From: Hydractinia symbiolongicarpus | Lineage: Eukaryota > Cnidaria > Hydrozoa > Anthoathecata > Hydractiniidae | Reading direction: 5' to 3' | DNA length: 64,000 nucleotides | Assembly (NCBI RefSeq): GCF_029227915.1 | Contig: NC_079889.1 | Location: 1,178,001 to 1,242,000 of the forward strand | Part shown: one piece after another, positions 25,989 to 38,267 of the stretch | Position numbering within the stretch: position 1 is the stretch's first letter | Layout: every line of letters begins with the position of its first letter | Program-made: the position numbers and the translations under genes | Notes under the pieces: model-generated | Database searches by the model: none | The model's input: only the letters and a program-made list of their open reading frames with translations | What the model was told of the DNA's origin: nothing

Positions 25989-26534
25989 TAGTTGCTGGAT
26001 TGACGATCCCTTTTTAACATTGTGGACAGACGACCCCCTTTTCAACATTGTGAATAGACGATCCCCTTTTCAACATTGTGGATTGATTACCCCGTTTTCA
26101 ACATTGTGGATAGACGACCCCCTTTCCAACATTGTTGATAGACATCCGCCTTTTCAGCATTGTTGATTGATTATCCCCTTTTTAACATTGTTGATTAATT
26201 ACCCCCTTCTCAGCATTGTTGATTGATTACACCCTTTTCAACATTGTGGATAGACAAACCCCTTTTCAACATTGTTGAATAATTACCCCCTTTTTAACAT
26301 TGTGGATAGACGAACCCCTTTCCAACATTGTTGAATAATTACCCCCTTTTCAACATTGTGGATAGACGAACCCCTTTTCAACATTGTTGAATAATTACCC
26401 CCTTTTCAACATTTTTGATTGATTATCCCCTTTTCAACATTGTTGATTAATTACCCCTTTTCAGCATTGTTAATTTGTGACCCTCTTTTCAACATTGTTG
26501 ATTGATTACCCCCTTTTAAACATTGCTGGTTGAT
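25989..26534 (+). repeat. 28-bp minisatellite, about 19 units
   Basis: Tandem units of 26-30 bp with consensus near CCCCTTTTCAACATTGTTGA followed by TTGATTAC or TAGACGAA. Two alternating unit types (GGATAGACGA and TTGATTGATTAC) suggest a higher-order structure. Units contain stops or shift frame, so it is not coding. Confidence 0.9.
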
Positions 26535-27226
26535 TAAAATACAAAAATTCTAACCATCATTCTTACTTCTCCATTTTTCTAAACAATATACCTAATTCTT
26601 AAAAAGCATATTTTTATACGGAAAAAGCATGCTGTTAATCTTTTTTTAAAAAAACAAATCTCTGTATCAGTACTAGATTATATTCAAGCCTTGTTTGAGA
26701 ACACATTTATGATATGTGATACAAGTTTTTTTAATAATTTTTGTTGTTGTTGTTGTTATTGTTGTTTTTAATAAAGTTTGTTGATTGACGAAGCCCTTGT
26801 TATACGTTAAAAAAGAAACAGATCTGTTACTAAGACTCGGCACGAGATTTTTCTGCCATTTTTTTTAAAAAAAATCTTGGTTAAATTATTTAGAAGAAAC
26901 TTACAAACAAACGTAATCTTGCAACTTTTTTACTGAATAGCTTCTTACCTTTCAGACGTCATACACGAGGATGCGAAATTATAAAAAAAACGTTTGTTTT
27001 CGATTTAGTGGCTTACACGAAAAAATTAATTTGAAAAAAATAAGAACTTGAGTTATTGAAAATAAACAACACAGAAAAGAATTCCCTAGGTAGGAGTTTC
27101 ATACAAACTTATATAACACAAGCAGGGTGTTGGCTTTAGGTAGAAACAAACTTATTTTATTAATTCTTTGTTGACATATTTTCAGGTCCTTACAAACAAA
27201 GCACGTGATAGAATGAATATAACGTA
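26535..27226. other. AT-rich DNA upstream of the espin-like gene
   Basis: No gene. Contains a (TTG)n patch at about 26740-26768. A 3' splice site (TATTTTCAG at 27177-27185) 42 bases before the start codon suggests a non-coding 5' exon somewhere upstream. Confidence 0.45.
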
Positions 27227-30200
27227 ATGACTGAACAACTGCTTCGCAGCCTACAAGATAAATATACATCTGGTTCATTGAGACCAAATGATCTTGATAA
27301 TTCAGGTTTATCATTAATCCATCAAGCAGCGGCAGATGGACAGCTGACATGTTTAAAATGGCTGATCAAACATGGCGGAGATCCGAATTTAAGGTAATCC
27401 ACTTACAGTGTAGTTAGATTGATTTTCATTTGGAATTATTGTCCTTTAAAAGTGCAAAAATTACGTGAAATGCACTTGAAACACAATATCAAATCTAATT
27501 TCGCAAAAATGAATCCGTGCAAAAATGTTTCTGCTTTCACTTCGCAAAAAATTATTCTTTATGGATAAGTCTCCGATTAAAAAACCGTCTTAGTCCCAAA
27601 ATAGTCTTCTTACCTTCAGTCGATTTAGGTAAGGGTTCCTGAGAGCGAGGTTTTTATGAACCTAAACATGTCATTTTTCTTCAGATCGTCAGATGGTTCA
27701 GTACCCGCCCATTACGCTGCAGGCGGTGGCCATCTTCCGATACTATTGTATCTACATGAACGATCACGTCAAGCTTTGGCTGCAAAGGTAACACGTCATC
27801 AACTTCACATATGCCCTTAATCACGTGTCCATTATTTCACAAAATTATACTTTTTAGCAACCTCGATCCCAGAACATGTTGTCTCTTTTTGCATATCAGA
27901 CGGCGATAAGAGATAAAAAAGATCTGGGAACGAGGTTGAATTTTCAGAACGTGATATTTGTCATATTCTTAAAGAGTCATTTTCCTGTTGTGAATTTTTT
28001 CGAGAAAAATATTTATAATGAACAATTAAAAAGCTTATCCAATAACAAAACATTCCAATCGAAAACATTAGTTCAACATCTTTATATTTAAGACATTTCT
28101 ACCACAAAAATAAATTCCGCCTTTTGCGTAACAAACCTGTTTAATCGCAAATTTTTGTTTCACAAAACTTTTTATTTTTCTTTACAATCGCAAAACCTCT
28201 TCCGTTAAGCTATTTGTAAACCAATCTTGTCCCTATTAACACCGCTCTCAAGTATACTCATTAAATGTTAGTGTTTAAAGGACGATAATTTTGTGTTCTG
28301 TTTGCTATCATCTTCATTTTTATGTCTAGAATAACAACGGAGCAACTTTAGTGTATATCGCGGGTAGGTGTTTCCTTATTTTACATCAACTCTCTGGGAA
28401 CGCGATTGTGTTTTTTTCTATTTCTAACATCTTCAAAAGACAGGCCTGGAAACGAAGTTGTCACCACATCGAAATTATGCAACGCATTAATTAATTTAGC
28501 ACAAGAAGGTCAACTCGATTGCCTCATTTGGTTAACAAAGACAGTATCTACATCACCAGATGTGCAAACAGTCAATGGCATGACAGCGGCGCATGTTGCA
28601 TCACAAGAAGGAAAATATGAATGCCTAAGATATCTTATCACAGCTGCGCATGCGCGCGTTGATTTGCGGGATGAATATGGGTGTACGTTATTACATTATG
28701 GTAAGAATGGTTAGGTTATTTTTGCACTGGTTCGGTACAAAAAAACAAACCCTGAGAAGAAGGCTTAGATTTCAACTCTATTAACTTCCTTTTCATCGTT
28801 CTGGAATATTGTCATTCATACCTTCTTTCGAAATTGTCAACAATACAATCTATCTTTCTGGTTAATTTAGCCGCTGCTGGAGGACACTGGAAGATAGCGA
28901 AGTGGTTAATGGAACATTGTGATGTCAGTGGAGGAGAGCAAGATATGTCTGGTGCTACAGCACTACATGTAGCTGCAAAAGCAGGACGGGAGAAAGCAAC
29001 GCAGATACTACTGAAAGGGTAAATATTTGTTCTTTCTATTTATTTACCGGAATTTGTTTGGTAAGCATCCGATGTTTTTATTTAAGTCTAAGACTAAAAT
29101 AGTGAAGGTGGGACCAGAAAAGAACAAAAGTCACGGAGGGGTGAAGAAAATTGTATTCCTAAACTTCTTAACTCAATCCATTCTTTAGTCTCCTTCCAAA
29201 CGCCAGTGTCGAAAAGAGGGCGTAAAAATGGGAGGGCGTAAAAGAGAGAGGGCGGTAATATAAAAGAGAAAGTTAAAATGAGAGGCCATAAAATGAGAGA
29301 CAGTTAAAATAAGAGAGCGTTAATTAGACACAAAGCATTTTCCATACCTTATATATATTGTTATATTTTAAGAGGCGTATCTCCTGATGTGAAAGATCAT
29401 CAAGACAAAACTGCACTTGAGTATGCTTTGGATCACGATCATGTTTTATGCATTAACTTACTGAAGGAGGTTAGTGAGCGTTTTAATTTTAAAAAATTAA
29501 TGTCATTCAAAATCTAACTTTCGAACAAGGCTGTTTCAATATTATTATTATAATTATTCCTGGGGAAGAGAATGCATTGACAGTATACTATAAAGACAAA
29601 AACTTTCGCGTTTGGGATAAATTTTTCGACCAAAGAAGAATGAAAACACCAAATGTTATTGCAGTTCATAAGAAGAAATAAATCATTAACTTTGACATTT
29701 CCCTGTTTATTAATTTTTTGTGGCGAAAAAACTTTCGCTTCTTTAAAAGTATCCATGAGTATGACTTCACGTGAAAAACACTCGCAAAAAAGTTTCTGCA
29801 CGTGAAAGTTTCTATTCTTAAAGTAAAATACATCCCTATTCTCATTGTCATCCCAAGAGCTCCTTGAGATTAAAACCTCCTGAATCTCAAAGAGCTTTGG
29901 AAACGAGAATACCCTACTCTTTAAAAAACTCTCTGAAAACATCATTTAAAACAAGTCTATTATCTTAGTTAGTTTTGTGTAAGAGCATGTTGAAACAGAA
30001 CGTGAAAAGCACTGGGAACAAAGTTTACTTCTTTTCAGGTCACGTCACAAAGTTTAATGGATTTGAAAAAGAAAGTACGCTTCAATGAATCTGTTTTCAC
30101 ATACAATACAAGTACATTACCAAATCGCAAAAACACGTTCAGTAATCGATATAAACGGAAAGATCGACACGATTATTTCCTTGATGACGATTTCCAATCG

Positions 30201-31125
30201 CAATTTGACCACTGGAGAAGTTCTCCGAAAACAAAACGAAAACGAGAAAGAAAGAAAAAGAAGGTACTGTATAAAGGCCGCTCAGAATATTTAGTTAACA
30301 AAATTCCTGATAAAAAGACAAAAAGCGACGAGACAAATATTAGTCTCGATACACCAGATATCTTAAAAAACTTAAACATGAACACAGATGTCGTCAAAAA
30401 TTCGCCTCCAGAAGTACCCGTTCGTAATGGAGTACCCATTCTACCAAAACGAATTTCGTCAGTAAGTTTAACGACACACAAGCATCAAATTAATGACGAA
30501 AAATTTGAACCAAAGGATTATAGTTTTGATTCTACAGCCACCGAGGGAGAGTCTTCGATGGACACAACAGACGTGTCAAGCATAAGATCGCCACGTGACT
30601 TACCCGATATGCCAGCCGAAACTAGTTCACCACGTCACCCACCCGAAGTTCCGATCAGACAAAACGGAATAAATCAACACGTACTGCATCAGAACTCGTT
30701 TTTTAATGATGGTAACTCTCACAAAACTTCGTCAAAGCCTTTCAAAATACAGTATTTTCCACCCACAAACTCTTCGGCGCTCTCACGGAACAATTCATCA
30801 CTCTCCACCGTCTCTCCTATGTTGCATCCGCAATATAAGAGTATGATAAAAAATGATAAGGGCGAGCGACCAAGTTATGACGCCACAAATTATGTACCAA
30901 AGACATTTATGTATAAATTAAAACCCACAGAACTAAAGAAATCTAAAAATTTGAGAACTTCAAAGTTGACTAATGGTCATGGTTTGAAAGACAAGCCATC
31001 CTTTACCAACCACGTGTGGAATTTAGACATGGGCGTAACTGCACAAACTGATACTATTGATTATTTCTCAAACAATATGTTATCACAACACAAGAAGGTG
31101 AGGCTTAAACTCGTTGTTGTTGTTC

Positions 31126-31160
<35 letters not shown>

Positions 31161-32120
31161 GCTCTTGTTGTTTTACGTGTTCACCGAAAAATGATTATAC
31201 CGTAGTTACATCTTTCTAGTTTTCTGAAAATATCTCAATTTTCTGGCTTGATAACAACTTTAATTTACTTTGGAAACATGATTATTTCTTTTTTTGATAG
31301 ACATATGATAAATTACTTACGTTTCAGGCGAGCACGTGGTCAACTATACGTCAAGGTTTCTCGTCTTTCTTCAATTCCATTCGACAGAAAAAAATGGGCC
31401 AGGTAAACTTCCGCAGTCATATTCTACGACTTTGTGTTATTCGGTATATCTTTAAAAGAACGGACACCAAGTTCGTTTCTGGGGCACCTTTCTATTTTTA
31501 CATTGGGGACGACGAAAATAGGGACACTGGGGAGGAGGTTGGGAGGACAAAAGAGTTTGTGCTGAAAAACTTGTCCCAACTGTGCGACATAATACTAATT
31601 AGAGTCATTCTAACCTCGTTCCCACTCTTTATTTTCCCTTTCGATTGCAGACGGCGGGATGAGACAACAATCGCTGGAAACGAGGTTGAAGTCAGCCTTA
31701 TTTTAAAATAAATTTATTTACTATTTTTAGACCGACCAGCTCACATGGCCGACAACAAAACCAGCTCAACGCGGCGATATCTTCAGCCGATTCAGCATTC
31801 CAAATAAATCCCGGAAAGAGTTTGATGACTTGTTCAACTCGTCCGCAGAGGGTAGTTACACCACATATAACAATAAGAACACCATCAATTCAAGCTTTAT
31901 CAAGACCCCTACAACAAAGAGCCGCAAGTTGACTTCGCTGCAATCCGGATACAATGCCGCACAACTTTCACGTTTCAAAACGCGTGCACTCGATAATTCC
32001 TTGAAAGGAAGAAGTGATTTCGTATCGGAAATCGATACAACGAACACCTCGATTAATTCGTACATTCGAAGAGGGAACGTTCGAAAGCCTAAAGAAAGAG
32101 TAGACGCTATAATTTGGTAA
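27227..32120 (+). CDS. espin-like ankyrin-repeat protein (nine coding exons)
   Basis: Exons: 27227-27393, 27685-27787, 28330-28363, 28500-28700, 28871-29018, 29373-29469, 30039-31097, 31328-31402, 31731-32120. All have GT-AG borders and matching phase, giving 757 residues. The ATG at 27227 is preceded by an in-frame stop at 27209. Exons 1-6 encode a run of ankyrin repeats. Telling pieces are LIHQAAADGQLTCLKWLIKH, GSVPAHYAAGGGHLPILLYL, GMTAAHVASQEGKYECLRYL and GATALHVAAKAGREKATQIL. Their phrasing (GxLxCLxWL, TPAH-like) is that of espin/espin-like N-termini. The large seventh exon is Pro/Ser-rich and disordered, with RNGVPILPKR-type Pro motifs. The C-terminal exons are basic and helical. Espins bundle actin in microvilli and stereocilia; the C-terminal actin-bundling module is not clearly recognisable here. 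AATAAA follows at about 32145. Confidence 0.85.
27859..27937. repeat. small foldback element in intron 2 of the espin-like gene
   Basis: Ends AACCTCGATCCCAG and CTGGGAACGAGGTT are inverted. The interior AGACGGCGATAAGAGA matches that of the copy in intron 8 (AGACGGCGGGATGAGA). Confidence 0.65.
31111..31165 (+). repeat. (GTT)n microsatellite in intron 7
   Basis: Near-pure GTT array just after the exon ending at 31097, with two CTT interruptions. It is read through in the exon's frame as a long Val tract, but the donor GTGAGG at 31098 ends the exon first. Confidence 0.8.
31612..31687. repeat. small foldback element in intron 8 of the espin-like gene
   Basis: Ends AACCTCGTTCCCA and TGGAAACGAGGTT are inverted, enclosing about 50 bp with the AGACGGCGG core. 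It ends 43 bp before the last coding exon. Confidence 0.65.
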
Positions 32121-34580
32121 TTTCATTTTTTAAAAAAATTCCAATAAAATAACCCGAAATCTCGTTGGGGAATCGTTGAATTTTTTTGAAATAGTCCAGC
32201 GATAGAAATTGATTTAAGTAATAAAGATTCTACGAATCAGTTTTTTACGTGGCCTACAGTCATTCGATATTTTGAAAATATCGAATGGCGCCAATGTATA
32301 AACACGGTACTGTGTGATGTGAACAACTGAAATAAATTCTCCCAAAGTCAAATTGACAACCAACGAAACTCGGCTACATAAGAAGTGTTCGAGTTATATT
32401 TTAAATATTCGTAGAAATTTTCATATTTTGTTATCAAATAATGCTCAAAATTCTGTGGTCATATCGTATTCATTTGATAAATACCTAAAAATATTTAGCA
32501 GTAAATCTTCTGCAAGCGCAAGATTACATATTCAAAAATAACTCCAGTGTATTGTGTTTGGAAACAAACAATTTGGTCATGCAACGAAGTGTATATATTC
32601 ATGAACAGAAATGTCATAGACTGACGTGTAAATATATTTAAAAATATTAGTTAATATAAATAAAATCACAATAGAAGTAGAAACAACTGTTGTCTCACTT
32701 ACCCAGGCCTTTTATGCAATAACATATTGAATAATCACGTGTTGTTTCCAACCAATCAAAGCAAACTTCGGGTCATCTAGTATACGTTATCCGCAAGTCT
32801 AATTTCACCGTTTAAAATGAGTCTTAAAATTACACGACAAATTAATTATCAGCTCTCATTCTCTACTAAGGATTGAGCCTCTGATCATGATGGGTGAGGA
32901 TATAATCAATGTAATTAGAGCTAACTTTGACTGATCAGGGGACAGATCGAGTCCGGTCTTAATTTGCTAACACGGTAAACCCTCTTTTCTGCTTACAAGT
33001 CGCAAGGTTGTTTCTTATTGTAACCAAAAACTGCATTGGGTAAAAAATTAATTCAACAAGTCACCATCTTGTTCAACATTCTTGGTTGTCAATCTGCTAA
33101 AAAAATTTAATTTTCTGATTTTCAACAGGAGTAGTGTGCAAGGAAAAAAGATCTTGAAAACACTTTGAATGGCTTCTAGACGGGTTGTGCACCCTGATGG
33201 GATAGTGAAAATGTTTAACATTCCTTGCTTAACCCTTAAAATTTGCATTATTTTTTTGAAAAACTCGAAATTCCTATTGGTTTTCGCCGACAATCTTTCG
33301 ACTTTAAGCCTGTTTTCTGGCCACCTTCTACCTCGCCGTTGGTAACCTTGATTCTCTTTGATATAGGCCTTTATGTTAATACTTAAGTTAAGTGATCTGA
33401 GTTATAGCTAATAGATGGATGTTGGTATGGAGCATATCTCGTTCTACCTGCCAGTTCAATGGTTTATACACTGTCATTCTCTCTAAATAAATGGTGTACT
33501 CACGTTTGTGCAAAGGTATCAGAGATATCAAGAAACAAATTTGACGTTCCGCTTAGGGACGTTCTTTTTATACCTGAAGAATACTTTAGTTTGTAGCAGG
33601 TTGTGCAAAAATCATATTAATACTATTTTTGTATTAGTTAAACATAGAAAAAACCATTCCTCAACCCCACGCGTTTAGGCACTGGACAGTCCCTAATCCT
33701 CATCTCTATTATCAGGCGATTTTAACCCTGCGGGGTATATGAAAATATTTATGAACAGGAAGAGAGGGGATTGCGCCCCCCTGCTAACCTTTGACAGGCT
33801 TATTCTAATTAAATCAAACTTGGCACACATATGGTGCGCCATAAAAAAAAATGGCAGCAAAATTTTTTGCTTATGTCAGCACTTTTTCTGTGACGTCATC
33901 GAAAGCTTGAAATTTGACTAATATATCACCATCTGCTTGAAATTCAATTACTTATGTTCTAGAGTGAATATTTACATTCTGTTTAAAGTTTTTGACAGCT
34001 ATATAAAATTTATTTAACATATTTCCGGGTTCCCAAATTTCGGGTAAAATTTAAAAAAGTTAAATAATCGGATTATTCACGTGACCAAAATTTTTGAAAG
34101 GATTTCTCTCGACGAAATGAATTTGTCTTGTTTTAAGTGCTAAGGATATTCCTAACGAAAGATAATATATTTCCCCGATTATATGAATTTGATAGAGATA
34201 TTTAGTTTCGAGTAATATCCTATATCTGAAGCTCTGAAAGGTATGAGACCTAAATATTTGGCATACATGTGCCTAATAGATAAATATAAAAACTGATTAA
34301 GTATCACGATCATGCAGTATAGCAAGAGAGTTATTAAAAAAGAACAGCAGGGGGGAGGCGGAATCCGCCTTACCGGACCGAATAGGGTTGAAGATTCCGC
34401 CCCGCGCGGCGACGGCGGAAATCAACATGTTCGGTATTTTCACCCAGGGTTTAGTATTTTAAAGATAATTGAAATTGAGAGCGAAATACATAAAATTTAG
34501 GTTCAATTAAAAAAATTAAAAAATTCTAAGAACGAAATTATTCAAAACAAAAACATTTACAAGGAGAAGAAAAAAACAAA
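32121..34580. other. intergenic DNA between the espin-like gene and NDUFV3
   Basis: The first part is probably 3' UTR (AATAAA near 32145). The rest has no supported gene. A GC-rich patch with GGCGGAATCCGCC palindrome-like sequence lies at about 34350-34420. Confidence 0.5.
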
Positions 34581-36342
34581 CTACAGCGCGCTCGGTTGTG
34601 GCAATCTATGGCTAGACATGCTATTCTCCATATCATAATATGACAAATCATTATGCTCATAATATTCTGGACATTTGTAGCTTTTTGAGTACTCTTCGTA
34701 ACTCGCCGGGTCTTGTGGAATCGTTATCCCTAAAAATTAAAGAGAGGAGGATTTAAGAGAAACAGCCGTGGATATCTTCAGTATCTCTGGTATTTGTGAC
34801 TTGGATATGGGACTCTAAGCAGTTGCAGATGATATAACTAACATTACATTGTACAAGTGAGTACGCGCTATCAAATAAACTCGTGATTATTTCGCGATAT
34901 GACGGAAAAGGCAGTCATTTGGTGCGAAACTCATTTTTTCGCAAAATGTTTTCGCAAATTTCGCGTTTTTTCGCTCATTTAATTTACGAAAACACTTTCC
35001 CGCGAAATTTCTTTATAGACACAATATGCAAAAATTTATGGATTTTGAGGATAACACTCGGAGTGTTGACGCTTTTGAAAGTATGCAGCCATAAAAATTT
35101 TTGTCAAGGAATATATTTAAAAAAACTACCGCGAAAAGTTCCCTTAAGCACATAAGCTCAGCGACTAAACATTCTTTCGTTCTTATTTCGTATGGCAATA
35201 TTAATAATTTTTGGTTGTGAACAGCATCCGCAATCTTCTTTTTTTCAACAAACTTTAAGTTTTAAAAGTTTTCAAGATTATTTCTGGCTGTTTCTCAATG
35301 TTTTTTTATCACAGCTGTTTGCCATGTTTTAACATTTTTAACACAAACAAGAAAATATATATAATATAAATCGGATATGCTACATTGTTTTCATGTTTTT
35401 TTTAGAGACTTAGGTTTTTTTTCAATGTCTTTCATATTCTGTAGTACAGCTTAATTATTTTCAGCAAATATAAAAAAAATCGAAAAAATTATGTTTTGTA
35501 GTGACAATGGTGGTAATGAAAGTATTCTCCAAAACATGTAACATTAAACTACTGAATTATAGAATAAAAAATAGAATCAAAAGTAGAAATTTCCTGAAAG
35601 ATTGACTAAAAACCATTTAAAGGTGTGTCCCGGTTGGACGAATTTACTGATTTGTTACAATTTTCTCAATTTGTTCCTAATCAAAAACAATTCCCTTGCT
35701 CATTTCACGTTTTACACATTAACATAAGGTAAAATAAATTTTCCAGCCGAATTTCTAGTCTTCTGGGTGTCTTTACACTTTCATTTTCACAAACTCGTAC
35801 TGCTAGTTCTCACAGATGCTTGGACACAAACACAATCCAACCTATACACCTACCCTCGGGTGCAATGTTTTGGGCTTCATCTGTCGACTTTTTACTCTTC
35901 TTCGCTCCACCGCTCTTCTTCGCAGTCGTCTTTTTAGTTGTGGATGCGAATGTTCGAAGTGAAGTATTTATAACAGCACGGCTGCTAAAACTCTAAAGAA
36001 ATTAATTACATAGTGAAAAATATGTCAATTTATCTTCGCACACATCTATTAGTCTTTATTCTCTCAGAATGTTAAAATCAGGAACATTTCATTTAAAGCT
36101 TTGATTGTAAAAAAAACCCCACAAAATGACATGTATTAAAGAATAAATTCTATTCGGTAAAATACGCACATGCTTTAAAAAATCATGATGTACGTTATGC
36201 TTTTTAATTATTATTTGGATAAATCGACGTTTCAATTCAGTTTATTCCGAAACATATAGAATGAAAAAATCACTAAAACCTTCTGTAAGATTTAACCTAA
36301 ACATACCAGAGATATTTTTGCATATGTCAGCAATCCTGCCAT
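34581..36342 (-). CDS. NDUFV3: NADH dehydrogenase flavoprotein 3, mitochondrial complex I subunit
   Basis: Three small exons on the minus strand: 36342-36307, 35992-35854 and 34729-34581, with GT-AG borders and phases 0 and 1, giving 107 residues. The N-terminus (MAGLLTYAKIS..., RAVINTSLRTFAS) is rich in Arg, Ser and Leu without acids, as in a mitochondrial presequence. A Lys/Ser/Thr-rich linker follows. The C-terminal part carries YKCPEYYEHNDLSYYDM and ends RLPQPSAL, matching the conserved NDUFV3 end (YKNLQHHDYS...F, RMPQPS). The length equals the short 10-kDa form of mammals. Role: accessory subunit of the NADH-oxidising module of complex I. Each exon is too short to be seen as an ORF. Confidence 0.85.
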
Positions 36343-36381
36343 TTTATACTATATCTAAGTGAAAATAAACAAATAATGCAT

Positions 36382-36383
36382 AA

Positions 36384-36458
<75 letters not shown>

Positions 36459-36459
36459 A
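36382..36459 (+). repeat. (AAAT)n microsatellite
   Basis: About 19 pure tetranucleotide units (TAAA) just upstream of the NDUFV3 start codon on its strand. Confidence 0.9.
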
Positions 36460-37625
36460 CCAAAACAATACAAAAACATTCATACATAACCAACTACAAA
36501 GTTATAAATCACTCTAAAAATTAAGTGAAAAAAGATTGTTTTCTAAAAGCAAGGAGAAATTATCAATATTAAAACATCCAAACTCACTTTGGATTTACTG
36601 AAAGTAGTAAACAAAGTAAACACTCTGGTTTATTAGTTATGAAAGTGATCTTTTTTTTAAATGTATCATAAAACTGTTGAATTTCATTTCTGTTACTAAC
36701 CTAAAATCTATGATTTTATTAACACAATTTAAAAAGCCAAAATTCACTTTTGTATCAAACGTTATTTTCTATTACCAACCTGAACACCTATGATTTTATT
36801 AAATCATAGATTTTTATGCGAAATGCACTTTTTTATCAAAAGTTAAAGGTTGCCACACAATAATTCTACTTGGGTAATTTATAAGTAGAACAATGCTGGG
36901 ATCTTAACTTCACAACAAATGAATGGGGTTTCATATTTTTGATTTTAAGTATAATGTAAAAATATTTTCTCTTATTATTAAAAGAAAAAGTTGTCTGTGA
37001 CTGAAAATACAGAACAAGGCCAGTATTTGACTTTTCAAAGGAGTTTTTTTCTCCTAAAAAGCGCAAACTTAAAAAAGAAGTCTAATTTCTTTATCATGAT
37101 TACAAACACAAACGTCAATAATAGTTAGTGAAGTCATTACAGTGCACTTTTAAGTTTGAGGCCAAATTACTTTGACACAAGTGGAAACAACTAACGTCAT
37201 CTCCTTTATGGGTAACTAGGGACCACCCAGGACCAAAACAGGAATAAATTTTCTAAAGCTGGCTCAATCAATCCGTTTCAGAACAGACGGATTAATAAGG
37301 TCATAAAATACTTATAAATCCTCAATCTCTGTAACCGTTTGTCCAAAGTACATGGCCCTATACATTTTCTTGGTCAGTGTTTTACGCTCTATACAACAGA
37401 GGCAACAGGTATACAAATTTCATAAACATTGTACTTTGACGGGCCTTTTCTGACGTCAGCAAAAATTATTTAAACCCCTATATCTCCTTAATGGTTTGTC
37501 AAAAAACACATGATTCTATATATTTTCATCAGTGTTTTAAGCTCTACACATTATCGACAACAAACTAGATAATATTGATAAAAAAATATGTAGTTTGAAT
37601 ATCCATATCTTCTATGCTAAGAAAC
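36460..37625. other. intergenic DNA with diverged repeats
   Basis: No gene. Two copies of a CCTATGATTTTATTAA phrase lie at about 36700-36810. Two diverged copies of about 150 bp lie at 37310-37420 and 37470-37570 (shared TCAGTGTTTTA-GCTCTA-ACA). Confidence 0.5.
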
Positions 37626-38267
37626 CTATTTAACTGTAAATTTCATTTCTTTGATTCCTTCCAAACCACACTCAATGACTTGACCAGCTTTGACTGGACC
37701 CACCCCACTTGGTGTTCCAGTCAAAATCAAATCACCTGCCTCTAAGCTCATAATTCCACTGATATAACTAATAATATGAGGTATAGGGAAAATCATATCG
37801 TTTGTATTACCAGACTGCTTCAACACTCCGTCAACTTTTAACCATAACTTAACACTTTGTGGGTCAGGTATAGATGCCGCAGGGATGAAGTCACTAATTG
37901 GGCAAAAAGTGTCCCAGCCTTTTGCCAGTAACCACGGTTGACCAGCTTTTTTAGCATCCTCTTGTAAATCCCTGGCTGTCATATCCAATGCTAATGCATA
38001 TCCCCCAATATGTTTATGAGCATTCTCTTCTGATATGTTGTATCCTGCTTTGCCAATGATGATTCCAAGTTCCACTTCATGGTGTAACAACGCACACATG
38101 GGCGGAATTTTAATTGCTTGTCCTTCTTGTATCATACTCGAAGGAGGTTTCAAAAACAACAAGGGTTTCTTCGGCATAGCGTTGTTCAACTCTAACACAT
38201 GTTCCCTGTAATTTCGACCAACAGCTACAATTTTTCGACATTGCTTAAAAAAGTTCCGAAGTTCCAT
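37626..38267 (-). CDS. FAHD1: acylpyruvase FAHD1 (fumarylacetoacetate hydrolase-domain protein 1)
   Basis: Single-exon 213-residue ORF (ATG 38267), near the usual FAHD1 length of about 220. Family motifs in order: KIVAVGRNYREH at the N-terminus; FLKPPSS; the metal-binding HHEVELGIIIGK (His and two Glu, about 62-73); GGYALALDMTARDLQ, where the third metal ligand Asp lies; WLLAKGWDTFCPIS; and the closing GDLILTGTPSGVGPV. All catalytic elements are present. Known role: mitochondrial hydrolysis of acylpyruvates and decarboxylation of oxaloacetate. No presequence is obvious. The lack of introns is common for this gene in animals, so it need not be a retrocopy. Confidence 0.93.
   Translation of the reverse strand: MELRNFFKQCRKIVAVGRNYREHVLELNNAMPKKPLLFLKPPSSMIQEGQAIKIPPMCALLHHEVELGIIIGKAGYNISEENAHKHIGGYALALDMTARDLQEDAKKAGQPWLLAKGWDTFCPISDFIPAASIPDPQSVKLWLKVDGVLKQSGNTNDMIFPIPHIISYISGIMSLEAGDLILTGTPSGVGPVKAGQVIECGLEGIKEMKFTVK

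Noticed and set aside
25989-26534. CRISPR-like array
   Set aside because: Units are contiguous 28-bp tandem copies with no unique spacers, in animal DNA; it is a minisatellite.
31394-31711. A 105-residue ORF in the espin-like gene
   Set aside because: It reads through a splice donor at 31403 and across a foldback element in an intron.
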